Shown one piece after another: positions 1 to 6,551 of a stretch of 10,593 nt of DNA. The stretch comes from Firmicutes bacterium CAG:110 (lineage in GTDB: Bacteria; Bacillota; Clostridia; Oscillospirales; Oscillospiraceae): positions 56,463-67,055 of the forward strand of contig HF988149.1 in NCBI GenBank assembly GCA_000434635.1, given 5' to 3'. The position numbers and the translations under genes are program-made. The stretch's first letter is position 1; each line of letters begins with the position of its first letter. The notes beneath the pieces were generated by a model that had not been told where the DNA came from, searched no databases, and was given only the letters and a program-made list of their open reading frames with translations.

Positions 1-20
1 CTCCCGCCGTAAAGCGGGAG
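1..20 (-). terminator. Hairpin downstream of cstA, probable terminator stem
   Basis: A perfect 7-bp inverted repeat, CTCCCGC and GCGGGAG, encloses a 6-nt loop. It lies 16 bases past the stop codon of the minus-strand cstA gene. On the plus strand no T run follows it. On the minus strand the T run expected of an intrinsic terminator would lie outside the window, so the terminator role is inferred from position and stem. Confidence 0.55.
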
Positions 21-36
21 GCCATAAGAGGATATA

Positions 37-1488
37 TTACTGTGCCAGAGTGCTGGTCTTGTACTTTGCGCTCTTCTTCAGGAACAGCGCCAGGAAGCCG
101 ACCGCGGCGATAACACCGGCGACAACGGCGATGGGATAGTACACGCTCTCGGCAATTCCCATAGGCTTCCACAGCAGGCCGAGGCACTCGCCGGCCGCGA
201 AGAAGTAGGTGATGGAAACGCCGGTCATGAAGGTGGCAGGAACCGCACAGATCCAGTAGTTGCGCTTGTTCTGCGCCAGATACATGGCAGCCGCCCACAG
301 AGCGATCATGGCCAGAGTCTGGTTGGACCAGGAGAAGTAACGCCATACCACGGAGTAGTCGATCTGGCAGATGATGGCACCGATGCCCAGCAGGGGGACG
401 GTCAGAAGCAGACGCTTCTTCCAATCCTTCTGGTCGATCTTGAACCAGTCGGCCAGCGTCAGACGGGCGCTGCGGTAAGCGGTATCACCGGAGGTGATGG
501 GGCAGGCGATAACGCCCAGCATAGCCAGGACGCCGCCGATCTTGCCCATGGTGGTGGTGCAGATCTCGTAAACAACAGCGTTCACACCGGCACCGGCTTC
601 CAGCAGAGCCTGGGTGTTCTCGTAGAAGGAAACACCGGCAGCCGCCCAGACCATGGCGATGATGCCCTCGGCGACCATTGCGCCGTAGAACACCTTGTGA
701 CCCTGCTTCTCAGAGGTGCAGCAGCGGGCCATCATGGGAGACTGCGTGGCATGGAAGCCGGAGATGGCGCCGCAGGCCACGGTGACGAACATGAACGGCC
801 AGATGTGGATGTTCTGAGGATGCTGGTTATAGAAGTTGTTCCACAGCTCGGGCATCTGATACTCATGGGCGAACAGCAGAACACCCGCAACACCGACGGC
901 CATGATGATCAGGCAGATACCGAAGATGGGGTAAATCTTGCCGATGACCTTGTCGATGGGAACGAAGGTAGCGATGAAGTAGTAGATGATGATGACCCAC
1001 AGCCAGAAGGTAGCGTCCAGCTTCTCGGGGGTCAGCAGAGCCAGCAGACCGGCGGGACCCTTGGAGAACACGACGCCGACCATGACCAGCAGGATGACGG
1101 AGAACACGCGCATGACCTGCAGCATGACCTTGCCCAGATAAGTACCGGTAATCTCGGAAATGCTGGCGCCCTTGTGCCGCATGGACAGCATACCGCACAT
1201 ATAGTCGTGGACGCCGCCGGCGAAGATGGTACCGAAGACGATCCACAGATAGACGACAGGTCCAAACAGAGCACCGTTCAGAGCGCCGAAGATGGGGCCG
1301 AGACCGGCGATGTTCAGCAGCTGAACCAGGAAGATCTTCCAACCTTTCATCGGGACGAAGTCAACGCCGTCGTTGAGCGCGATGGCAGGCGTCTCCCGGT
1401 CGTCAGAGCCAAAGATCTTGTCTACGCGCTTGCCGTAGAAGATGTAGCCGACGACCAGAGCTGCAATGCAGAGAATGAAAGTAAGCAT
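37..1488 (-). CDS. cstA: CstA family transporter (carbon starvation protein A family)
   Basis: A 483-aa polytopic inner-membrane protein. Family members take up peptides, and the E. coli paralogue BtsT takes up pyruvate, so the substrate here is either class and cannot be fixed from sequence. The hydrophobic pattern suggests more than ten membrane segments spread over the whole length. Family signatures are visible: PAIALNDGVDFVP (residues 34-46), GLGPIFGALNGALFGP followed by the VHD turn (62-95), IGKIYPIFG (182-190) and GAISGFHATQSP (240-251). The length matches the short clostridial form rather than the roughly 700-aa enterobacterial CstA. The ATG start is supported by AGGAGG six bases upstream and by the N-terminal hydrophobic helix starting at once. 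The gene has its own promoter, with a hairpin at the start of the leader, and lies downstream of trhA on the same strand. CstA family membership is certain; the substrate is not. Confidence 0.95.
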   Translation of the reverse strand: MLTFILCIAALVVGYIFYGKRVDKIFGSDDRETPAIALNDGVDFVPMKGWKIFLVQLLNIAGLGPIFGALNGALFGPVVYLWIVFGTIFAGGVHDYMCGMLSMRHKGASISEITGTYLGKVMLQVMRVFSVILLVMVGVVFSKGPAGLLALLTPEKLDATFWLWVIIIYYFIATFVPIDKVIGKIYPIFGICLIIMAVGVAGVLLFAHEYQMPELWNNFYNQHPQNIHIWPFMFVTVACGAISGFHATQSPMMARCCTSEKQGHKVFYGAMVAEGIIAMVWAAAGVSFYENTQALLEAGAGVNAVVYEICTTTMGKIGGVLAMLGVIACPITSGDTAYRSARLTLADWFKIDQKDWKKRLLLTVPLLGIGAIICQIDYSVVWRYFSWSNQTLAMIALWAAAMYLAQNKRNYWICAVPATFMTGVSITYFFAAGECLGLLWKPMGIAESVYYPIAVVAGVIAAVGFLALFLKKSAKYKTSTLAQ

Positions 1489-1515
1489 AGGTTCCCTCCT
1501 TAGTTAAGTTACCCT

Positions 1516-1533
1516 GCGGTGGCGTATCACCGC
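1516..1533 (-). promoter_or_regulatory. 5'-proximal hairpin in the cstA leader
   Basis: A perfect 6-bp inverted repeat, GCGGTG and CACCGC, with a 6-nt loop. It starts only about 6 nt downstream of the transcription start predicted from the cstA promoter. No T run follows on the minus strand, so it is not a terminator. It could stabilise the 5' end of the mRNA or be an operator overlapping the start region. The symmetry is seen; the function is inferred. Confidence 0.4.
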
Positions 1534-1545
1534 CTGGCGAGTATC

Positions 1546-1574
1546 ATTATATGTCTAAACCGTGAACAAATCAA
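1546..1574 (-). promoter_or_regulatory. Sigma-A promoter of cstA
   Basis: On the minus strand, TTGATT (1574-1569) is followed by exactly 17 bases and then a perfect TATAAT (1551-1546). The predicted start point is near 1539, giving a leader of about 50 nt before the cstA ATG. An A/T-rich symmetric stretch (1587-1602, CGAAAA and TTTTCG) just upstream of the -35 box could act as an UP element or a protein site. Confidence 0.75.
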
Positions 1575-1666
1575 CCCTTAGTATAGCGAAAAAAGATTTT
1601 CGTAGCATTAACCAAATTTATGGCGGTTTTTTCCTTCCGAGGAGTGGCGTGACCCTGATTTTTTCG

Positions 1667-2338
1667 TCAGATTGCATAAAACAGCACGCAGAAGAACTGG
1701 AGCAGCGCGCCCAGAACGACGAAAATGTGAAATACGGAGTGCATCCACTTCCTGCGCTTGCCCAATCCGTACAGAATGGAGCCGACCGTGTAGGCAATGC
1801 CGCCCAGCAGCAGAAGCAGAAAGCCCGGGAAGGTCAGCGCCTGCATTGCCTGCTTCGCAAAGAAGATGATCGCCCAGCCCATGCCGATATAGCAGATCAT
1901 GGAAAAGACCCGGTATTTCTTCAGGTCAATGGCCGTCAGGGTCGTGGCCAGCGCTACCATGCCCCACTCAAAGCCGAACAGCACCCACGCAAGGACGGGA
2001 TTCTCCGGACGGATGGCGGACAGCAAAATCACGGTGTAGGTTCCCGCAATGAGGAAATAAATGGTGCAGTGGTCAAGTACCTGCATCACCTTTTTGCCCA
2101 GGGTGGGCTTCAGACCGTGGTAGACGCTGGAAATGGTGAACATGGTAACCATGGCGCTGCCGTAAATAGCGGAGGTGACGACGCCCCACGGATTACCGTG
2201 GAGAGCGGCAAAAATGACGCACAGTGTCAGCGCCACGACGCCTACAGCGCCGCCGACGATGTGGGTGACCATGTTCATGATCTCTTCGCCCCGGCTGTAA
2301 TCCGGGAGCTGGCGGTCGGACAATTTCGTTCGTTTCAT
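1667..2338 (-). CDS. trhA: Hemolysin III family / TrhA (PAQR-type) membrane protein
   Basis: A 223-aa seven-helix membrane protein of the hemolysin III/YqfA group, the bacterial relatives of the PAQR (adiponectin receptor) hydrolase fold. The putative metal site is intact: S-x3-H at residues 70-74 (SSVYH), D89-H90 followed by the hallmark IAGTYT stretch (91-102), and H-x3-H at 200-204 (HSVFH). Bacterial members have been linked to membrane energetics and lipid homeostasis; haemolysin is a historical name. The ATG at 2338 was chosen because an AAGGAAGG site lies just upstream and MKRTKLSDRQLP starts the normal family N terminus. A reading frame open further upstream would add 53 residues that look nothing like the family and would cross the promoter. 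No convincing terminator follows the gene, so some read-through into cstA is possible. Confidence 0.92.
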   Translation of the reverse strand: MKRTKLSDRQLPDYSRGEEIMNMVTHIVGGAVGVVALTLCVIFAALHGNPWGVVTSAIYGSAMVTMFTISSVYHGLKPTLGKKVMQVLDHCTIYFLIAGTYTVILLSAIRPENPVLAWVLFGFEWGMVALATTLTAIDLKKYRVFSMICYIGMGWAIIFFAKQAMQALTFPGFLLLLLGGIAYTVGSILYGLGKRRKWMHSVFHIFVVLGALLQFFCVLFYAI

Positions 2339-2369
2339 TTTGGTTTCCTTCCTTTGTGAAGATGGAGGG

Positions 2370-2378
2370 AGTATAGCA
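2370..2378 (-). promoter_or_regulatory. Extended -10 promoter of trhA
   Basis: The minus strand reads TGC directly followed by TATACT (2375-2370), an extended -10 element. No good -35 hexamer is found at 16-18 bases. The predicted start point is near 2363, about 25 nt before the ATG, leaving just room for the ribosome binding site. Confidence 0.5.
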
Positions 2379-2414
2379 CATTTTTCACAAAAAAGAAACC
2401 GCCATTTTGTCGAG

Positions 2415-2457
2415 TTCTCTCCCCGGCGGAGAAATTCGGTTTCTACCGGGGTGAGAA
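2415..2457. repeat. 43-nt interrupted palindrome in the trhA/lysA divergent intergenic region
   Basis: The outer arms are TTCTC-T-CCCCGG (2415-2426) and CCGGGG-T-GAGAA (2446-2457), complementary except for one central T-T mismatch. Inside them AGAAA (2430-2434) and TTTCT (2440-2444) pair around a TTCGG loop. The element sits between the two divergent promoters, 12 bases upstream of the lysA -35 box. It could be an operator for a dimeric regulator or a DNA cruciform. It is not preceded by a plus-strand gene and has no T run. Its role is unknown. Confidence 0.6.
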
Positions 2458-2469
2458 GTGGATACGGGG

Positions 2470-2498
2470 TTGACAAATGTCCTTCCATACAATACAAT
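2470..2498 (+). promoter_or_regulatory. Strong sigma-A promoter of lysA
   Basis: A perfect TTGACA (2470-2475), a 17-base spacer and TACAAT (2493-2498) make this one of the closest matches to consensus in the window. The predicted start point is near A2505. The leader to the lysA ATG would then be about 53 nt, and most of its first half is the terminator-like hairpin. Confidence 0.82.
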
Positions 2499-2508
2499 TC
2501 TCCTAGTC

Positions 2509-2532
2509 ACGGCGTAAAGTACGCCGTTTTTT
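2509..2532 (+). terminator. Promoter-proximal intrinsic terminator in the lysA leader
   Basis: A perfect 8-bp stem, ACGGCGTA and TACGCCGT, closes a 3-nt loop and runs directly into six T residues (2527-2532). This is a classic Rho-independent terminator. It begins about 4 nt after the predicted lysA transcription start and ends 25 nt before the lysA ATG. No plus-strand gene lies upstream for it to terminate. It may attenuate lysA or release a very short transcript of about 28 nt. Confidence 0.65.
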
Positions 2533-2557
2533 GCATAGAATAGAGAGGGTTCGAGCT

Positions 2558-3820
2558 ATGAAAAAGATACCTTTTTTGACTCTGGAAAAAGCGAAGGAGA
2601 TCCGCGAGCAGATCCCTACCCCGTTTCATGTTTACGATGAGGCCGGCATCCGCGCCAACGCCCGGGCGCTGAAGGCGGCGTTCTCATGGAATCCCGGCTT
2701 CAAGGAATTTTTTGCCGTCAAGGCCACCCCAAATCCCTTCCTGCTGAAAATTCTCCACGAGGAGGGCTGCGGCTGCGACTGCGCCACCTATACCGAGCTG
2801 CTGCTGTCCGAGGCCGTGGGCATCACGGGACATGACGTGATCTTTTCCTCCAACGTCACCCCGGAGCTGGATATGCGCAAGGCGCGGGATATGGGCGTGT
2901 ACATCAATCTGGATGATGCTACCTATGTGGATTTTCTGGCATCCATGGGGCCGGTCCCCGAGACGGTGTGTCTGCGGTATAACCCGGGCGGTTCCTTCTC
3001 TCTTGGCAACACCATCATGGACATGCCCCGGGACGCCAAATACGGCATGACCGAAGACCAGATGGCAGGGGCCATCACCCGGCTGATGAAGCTGGGCACG
3101 AAGCACTTCGGCGTTCATGCCTTCCTCGCCTCCAATACCACCACCAATGAATATTATCCCGCCCTGGCCGGACAGCTGTTCCGTCTGGCGGTGCGGCTGC
3201 GCAACGCCACCGGCGCGCATATTTCCTTCATCGACCTGTCCGGCGGCATCGGCGTGGACTACCGCCCCGAGCAGCCCAGATGCGACATCGGCATCATCGG
3301 TGAGGGCGTGCGGGTGAAATATGAGGAGATCCTGACCCCCAACGACATGGGTGACGTCGCCATTTTCACCGAGCTTGGCCGGTTCATGCTGGCGCCCTAC
3401 GGCCACCTGATCTCCACCGTCATCCACGAAAAGCACATCTACCGGGAATACGTGGGTCTGGACGCCTGCGCCGCCAACCTGATGCGCCCGGCCATGTACG
3501 GCGCTTACCACCACATCACCGTGCTGGGCAAGGAGGACGCCATTCTCGATCACGTCTATGACGTCACCGGCGGTCTGTGCGAAAACAACGACAAATTCGC
3601 CATCGAGCGGAGTCTGCCGGAAATCCAGATCGGCGACATTGTAGCCATTCACGACACCGGTGCTCACGGCTTCTCAATGGGCTACAATTATAATGGCAAG
3701 CTCCGTTCCGCGGAGGTTTTGCTGAAAGAGGACGGCAGCTTCCAGCTCATCCGCCGCGCCGAGACGCCGGAGGACTATTTCGCGACCTTCGATTTTTCTG
3801 ATTTTCACTTTGGAAAATAG
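2558..3820 (+). CDS. lysA: Diaminopimelate decarboxylase-like PLP enzyme (fold type III)
   Basis: A 420-aa group IV PLP-dependent decarboxylase, most likely LysA, converting meso-diaminopimelate to L-lysine in the cytoplasm. K55 in FFAVKATPNP is the expected Schiff-base lysine of the alanine-racemase-like barrel. The glycine-rich phosphate loop is LSGGIGVDY (227-235), and ELGR (272-275) stands where EPGR is usual. CENND (341-345) supplies the Cys/Glu/Asp of the neighbouring active site, and the C-terminal beta domain carries GAHGFSMGYNYNGKLRSAEVLL. Substitutions from textbook LysA include HAFLASN for HxHIGSQ, ELGR for EPGR and GAH for GAY, so it belongs to a divergent clade and another diamino-acid substrate remains possible. 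The ATG at 2558 has GAGAGGG eight bases upstream. An in-frame TTG at 2531 lies inside the leader terminator and is rejected. No lysine riboswitch fits the short leader. Confidence 0.85.
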   Translation: MKKIPFLTLEKAKEIREQIPTPFHVYDEAGIRANARALKAAFSWNPGFKEFFAVKATPNPFLLKILHEEGCGCDCATYTELLLSEAVGITGHDVIFSSNVTPELDMRKARDMGVYINLDDATYVDFLASMGPVPETVCLRYNPGGSFSLGNTIMDMPRDAKYGMTEDQMAGAITRLMKLGTKHFGVHAFLASNTTTNEYYPALAGQLFRLAVRLRNATGAHISFIDLSGGIGVDYRPEQPRCDIGIIGEGVRVKYEEILTPNDMGDVAIFTELGRFMLAPYGHLISTVIHEKHIYREYVGLDACAANLMRPAMYGAYHHITVLGKEDAILDHVYDVTGGLCENNDKFAIERSLPEIQIGDIVAIHDTGAHGFSMGYNYNGKLRSAEVLLKEDGSFQLIRRAETPEDYFATFDFSDFHFGK

Positions 3821-3909
3821 AACCGTCATTCCGCACAAAAACAATCGTGATTTTTTGGATGGCTGATTGCAAATTAACAAGAAAATTTCATACTTTTCCG
3901 TTTCGTTTA

Positions 3910-3918
3910 TGCTATAAT
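3910..3918 (+). promoter_or_regulatory. Extended -10 promoter of the CBS-pair gene
   Basis: TGC is followed directly by a perfect TATAAT (3913-3918). The -35 region (about 3890-3895) does not match consensus, as is usual for extended -10 promoters. The start point would be near 3925, about 50 nt before the ATG. The stretch from 3821 to 3909 after lysA is A/T-rich and holds no GC-rich terminator hairpin, so read-through from lysA is also possible. Confidence 0.6.
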
Positions 3919-3974
3919 GTATAAGGCGGCAGTAAGGCATCCTCCCAATCAGCCGCGCCGAAAAGGAGAACCCC

Positions 3975-4388
3975 ATGAATAATATTCTGTTTTTTCTGAC
4001 ACCAAAAGCGATGTGTGCATATTTGTACGATGATTATACCATCCGGCAGGCACTGGAAAAGATGGAATCCGCAGGCTACGCCGCGATTCCCATTCTCAAC
4101 CACCGTGGCGAATACCGGGGAACATTGACAGAGGGCGACCTTCTGTGGGCCATGAAGAACATGTGCTACATGGATATGCGTCAGGCGGAAGCCCGCCGGG
4201 TCATGGAGATCGCCCGCCGGAAGGATAACGTCCCCGTCCGGGTCACCACCTCTATGCACGAGCTGGTGGAGCGGGCGTCCAATCAGAACTTTGTTCCTGT
4301 AGTAGACGACAAAGACGCGTTCATCGGCCTCATCACCCGAAAGGCCATCATCCGCTACTGCCGGGAAAAGCTGTTCCCCGAGGACTGA
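3975..4388 (+). CDS. Stand-alone CBS-pair protein (DarB/CbpB-like)
   Basis: A 137-aa soluble protein made almost entirely of two CBS motifs, at about residues 8-62 and 75-133. Motif cores are GYAAIPILNHRGEYRGTLTEGDLL (34-57) and NFVPVVDDKDAFIGLITRKAIIRY (105-128). Such free-standing Bateman modules bind adenine nucleotides. The architecture and both cores resemble Bacillus DarB/YkuL, which binds c-di-AMP and controls the (p)ppGpp synthetase Rel. Which ligand is bound here is inference. The ATG has AGGAG (3964-3968) six bases upstream. It is followed by a strong bidirectional terminator. No enzyme or transporter domain is fused, so it must act by touching a partner protein. CBS assignment is firm; the DarB-like role is tentative. 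Confidence 0.88.
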   Translation: MNNILFFLTPKAMCAYLYDDYTIRQALEKMESAGYAAIPILNHRGEYRGTLTEGDLLWAMKNMCYMDMRQAEARRVMEIARRKDNVPVRVTTSMHELVERASNQNFVPVVDDKDAFIGLITRKAIIRYCREKLFPED

Positions 4389-4433
4389 TCGTTTACCGTC
4401 AGAATCAACTACATAGCGGCAAATCCATAATGA

Positions 4434-4480
4434 AAAAGCGCTGTCACTTGGAACCGATGGTTCTAAATGACAGCGCTTTT
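4434..4480. terminator. Bidirectional terminator between convergent genes
   Basis: A perfect 13-bp outer stem joins AAAAGCGCTGTCA (4434-4446) and TGACAGCGCTTTT (4468-4480). After one mismatch, an 8-bp inner stem (TTGGAACC with GGTTCTAA, one G-U pair) closes a 3-nt loop. T-rich tails lie on both strands, TTTT-G-TTATTTT on plus and TTTTT on minus. It ends transcription of the CBS gene on plus and of the seven-gene run on minus, whose last stop codon is only two bases away. Confidence 0.93.
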
Positions 4481-4481
4481 G

Positions 4482-6368
4482 TTATTTTCCCGTGTACGCC
4501 ATAGGCTGATTCAGATACTGCTCCCATAGAAAGTTTTCCGGGGATTTTTTCAGGCCGAAAGCCTCCCGGATCCCCTGACACAGCATTTTCAGCTTGTATT
4601 GCAGGGGCGAGGCCGCAAATAGCGGCTCGTTCCCCGCCGTCATGGCATACTCAAAAATCCGCGCCCGGTCTTCCTTGGGATAGCTCATGGAGTAGGTGTC
4701 CACAAAGCTGCGGGTGTCCGGCTGCAAAAACTCGCTGCCGTCCCGCTGAGCGTTGGCAAGGTAATCGTAGTCGTACTCAAATCCTACGGGATTCAGCTTT
4801 GCCCACTGGTCGAGGGCGATGCTGTTGCCTAAGATGTGGGTCTCCATCACATGGTAAAGCTCGTGGTACAGCGCTTTTTCCGAGGTATCCCCCGCCGCCA
4901 GCACGATGTAGGCATCCGTTCCGTTCATAAACTGGATGCCGTTCGCCCTGCTCACACTGCCGGATTCGGCGCTGCCGATGATCTCCCGCACCAGACAGAT
5001 CTTCAGAGAGGAAAAATGGGAAATTGCAGCTTCCAGCATCCCCTCCGGGAAATTGGCAAGGCGCTCGTTCAGCCAGTCCAGCTCCCGTTTGAAAACCGGC
5101 ACCAGATATTCCGTTTCAAAATTGTAGTCCCATGGCTGCACCAGATTGGCGTCCTCCCACAATAGCACCTCAACGCCGTAGGTATCGCCGATGGTTCTCG
5201 CGTAATACTCGCACCACACCAGCCCGTGATAGTCCGGCTCCTGGTTGGAATAATAGGGGCCGGTGTAGACCTCCGTGTCGGAAACGGCGAATTCCAGCGC
5301 GGCTGTGTCCCAGCGGTAAATGACCGGCCGACCGTCGTTGTTGTAAAGCAGGAAATAGACCCAGCCGTCGGCGGACTCCTCCACCGTTAGGGGCAGGCCG
5401 AAGAACGGAAGGGTCACGGAACTGCGGCGGCGTCCGGTTTCCAGATCGTAATAGTCCAGCTTGATCTCCGTATCCGACGCAACGCTGGCCGTCACCGCGT
5501 CGGCGAAGGTCTCCAGAAGAAAGTCCTCCCCGCTCAGCTCCGCCGGGGTCAGCGCCAGAGGGGCTTCCTCCCCCGCCTGCCCGAACAGCAGCGCCCGGGT
5601 GCAGCCTGTGGGGAAGGAGATAAAATAGCTGTCGCCCCGGGAGCGCATCGTCAGCTCCTGCGCCCCTTCATATAATATCCGCCCGCTTTCCGTGGAAAGC
5701 AGCAGCGTGCTGGCATTGCCCTCGTTGTCCGCCACGCGGCATTGCAGGACGGTGTCGTTCAGGTGCAGCCCCGTCACGCTCTGTTGGGCGAACCCGGCTT
5801 CCTTGATGACCCGGCGGATGCCCGTTTCCAGATTCCATGCGCGGACGCCCGCTTTTGTGCAGTAGTACAAGGTCTCCCGGTCGCGGGACAGCAGGGGCGT
5901 TCCCTCCAAGTCCTCCGGCACGGGAATGTGGGTGATCTCCCGCAGAGAAGCATCCAGCACCACCGTCTGCCGGTTCACCGGGTCAAAATAGCTCAGGCCG
6001 TTTTCCGTGACCTGTAGGGACGGGTTATCCGGAGTAAGGCCAAAATCCAGCTGGGCGGTGGCCGCTATGTACAGTTCCTCCCCGGAAAGCCGGGTGATGC
6101 GGGTGCTGACCTCGGTGTCGGAGAACACCAGCAGGTCACTGCCCATGGCCTTCATTCCGGCCACATTGGCAGCGCTCAGGGGATACGCCCGCAGGGCGTC
6201 GCCGTAACGCACTTCCACCGGGTCACTCGGGTCATGCAGCCCGGCAGGCGGCGCTGCTTCCACGGGAACGGCCTCCGTCTGGGTGGGGAACGTCGTTTCC
6301 TCCCCCTTCCCGGAACAGCCCGCCAGCAGCAGGCACAGCAGAATCAGCGCGGGATACCATCGTTTCAT
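4482..6368 (-). CDS. Lipoprotein with beta-propeller-like N terminus and C-terminal HExxH zinc-peptidase-like domain
   Basis: A 628-aa exported lipoprotein of unrecognised family. The signal is clear: MKRWY, a hydrophobic stretch and the lipobox LAGC with C18 as the lipidated cysteine, followed by a disordered Glu/Pro/Thr linker to about residue 45. Residues 50-370 are rich in short beta-strand repeats such as GLSYFDPVNRQTVVLD and TKAGVRAWNLETG, suggesting a WD/PQQ-like propeller. The C-terminal third contains YHELYHVMETH, in which H502-E503-x2-H506 is a zincin signature. E566-D567 in SYPKEDRARIFEYA is a plausible third ligand by analogy with gluzincins. It would sit outside the membrane and may cleave or bind extracellular peptides. 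AAGGAG precedes the ATG by about 7 bases. The start abuts the stop of the DUF6472-like gene, implying coupling. It is last in the operon. Peptidase activity is inferred from the motif only. Confidence 0.85.
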   Translation of the reverse strand: MKRWYPALILLCLLLAGCSGKGEETTFPTQTEAVPVEAAPPAGLHDPSDPVEVRYGDALRAYPLSAANVAGMKAMGSDLLVFSDTEVSTRITRLSGEELYIAATAQLDFGLTPDNPSLQVTENGLSYFDPVNRQTVVLDASLREITHIPVPEDLEGTPLLSRDRETLYYCTKAGVRAWNLETGIRRVIKEAGFAQQSVTGLHLNDTVLQCRVADNEGNASTLLLSTESGRILYEGAQELTMRSRGDSYFISFPTGCTRALLFGQAGEEAPLALTPAELSGEDFLLETFADAVTASVASDTEIKLDYYDLETGRRRSSVTLPFFGLPLTVEESADGWVYFLLYNNDGRPVIYRWDTAALEFAVSDTEVYTGPYYSNQEPDYHGLVWCEYYARTIGDTYGVEVLLWEDANLVQPWDYNFETEYLVPVFKRELDWLNERLANFPEGMLEAAISHFSSLKICLVREIIGSAESGSVSRANGIQFMNGTDAYIVLAAGDTSEKALYHELYHVMETHILGNSIALDQWAKLNPVGFEYDYDYLANAQRDGSEFLQPDTRSFVDTYSMSYPKEDRARIFEYAMTAGNEPLFAASPLQYKLKMLCQGIREAFGLKKSPENFLWEQYLNQPMAYTGK

Positions 6369-6551
6369 CTATTGTCTCCTTGCAAGGGTGTAATCGTCGC
6401 CCTGCCGGTAAAAGGGGCAGTGCCGGGAGGGGGAATTGGCGATGCGGTAAACCTCGTCCTCGTCCAAATCCATCATGCAGTAGTATTCGTCGTACTCCTC
6501 ATCATAATCATAATACCAGCAGGTCTCGCATTCTGTCGAATCCACGGCCAT
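6369..6551 (-). CDS. Small Cys-rich acidic protein, DUF6472-like
   Basis: A 60-aa cytoplasmic protein resembling a small conserved family of Clostridia (DUF6472, recognised from the pattern; not searched). It has four cysteines, C8 and C11 (CETC), C25 and C45 (HCPFY), probably a structural metal site. Between them lies a very acidic Tyr/Asp/Glu block (YDYDEEYDEYY, then LDEDEVYRIA). No function is known. GGAGG ends only one base before the ATG at 6551, which is too close. A GTG two codons later, at 6545, would have the ideal spacing of seven bases and loses nothing conserved, so the true product may be 58 aa. The first 79 bases overlap, in another frame, the 3' end of the metallophosphoesterase gene, and the stop abuts the start of the lipoprotein gene. 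Confidence 0.85.
   Translation of the reverse strand: MAVDSTECETCWYYDYDEEYDEYYCMMDLDEDEVYRIANSPSRHCPFYRQGDDYTLARRQ

Noticed and set aside
697..1503. 268-codon open frame on the plus strand across cstA
   Set aside because: It is antisense to a full-length CstA with all family motifs; its His/Asp/Gln-rich product has no domain and no ribosome binding site or promoter.
1587..1602. A/T-rich inverted repeat CGAAAA/TTTTCG upstream of cstA
   Set aside because: Six weak pairs, mostly A-T; mentioned as a possible UP element but not called as a separate feature or terminator of trhA.
2505..2557. Lysine riboswitch or T-box ahead of lysA
   Set aside because: The leader from the predicted start to the ATG is about 53 nt, far too short for a lysine aptamer or T-box, and none of their motifs is visible.
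2684..3667. 327-codon open frame on the minus strand across lysA
   Set aside because: It mirrors the lysA reading frame in GC-rich DNA; the plus-strand product is a complete PLP enzyme.
3841..3860. Possible terminator after lysA (AATC and GATT flanked by A and T runs)
   Set aside because: The stem would be only three to four A/T-rich pairs with a mismatch and a tiny loop; not stable enough to call.
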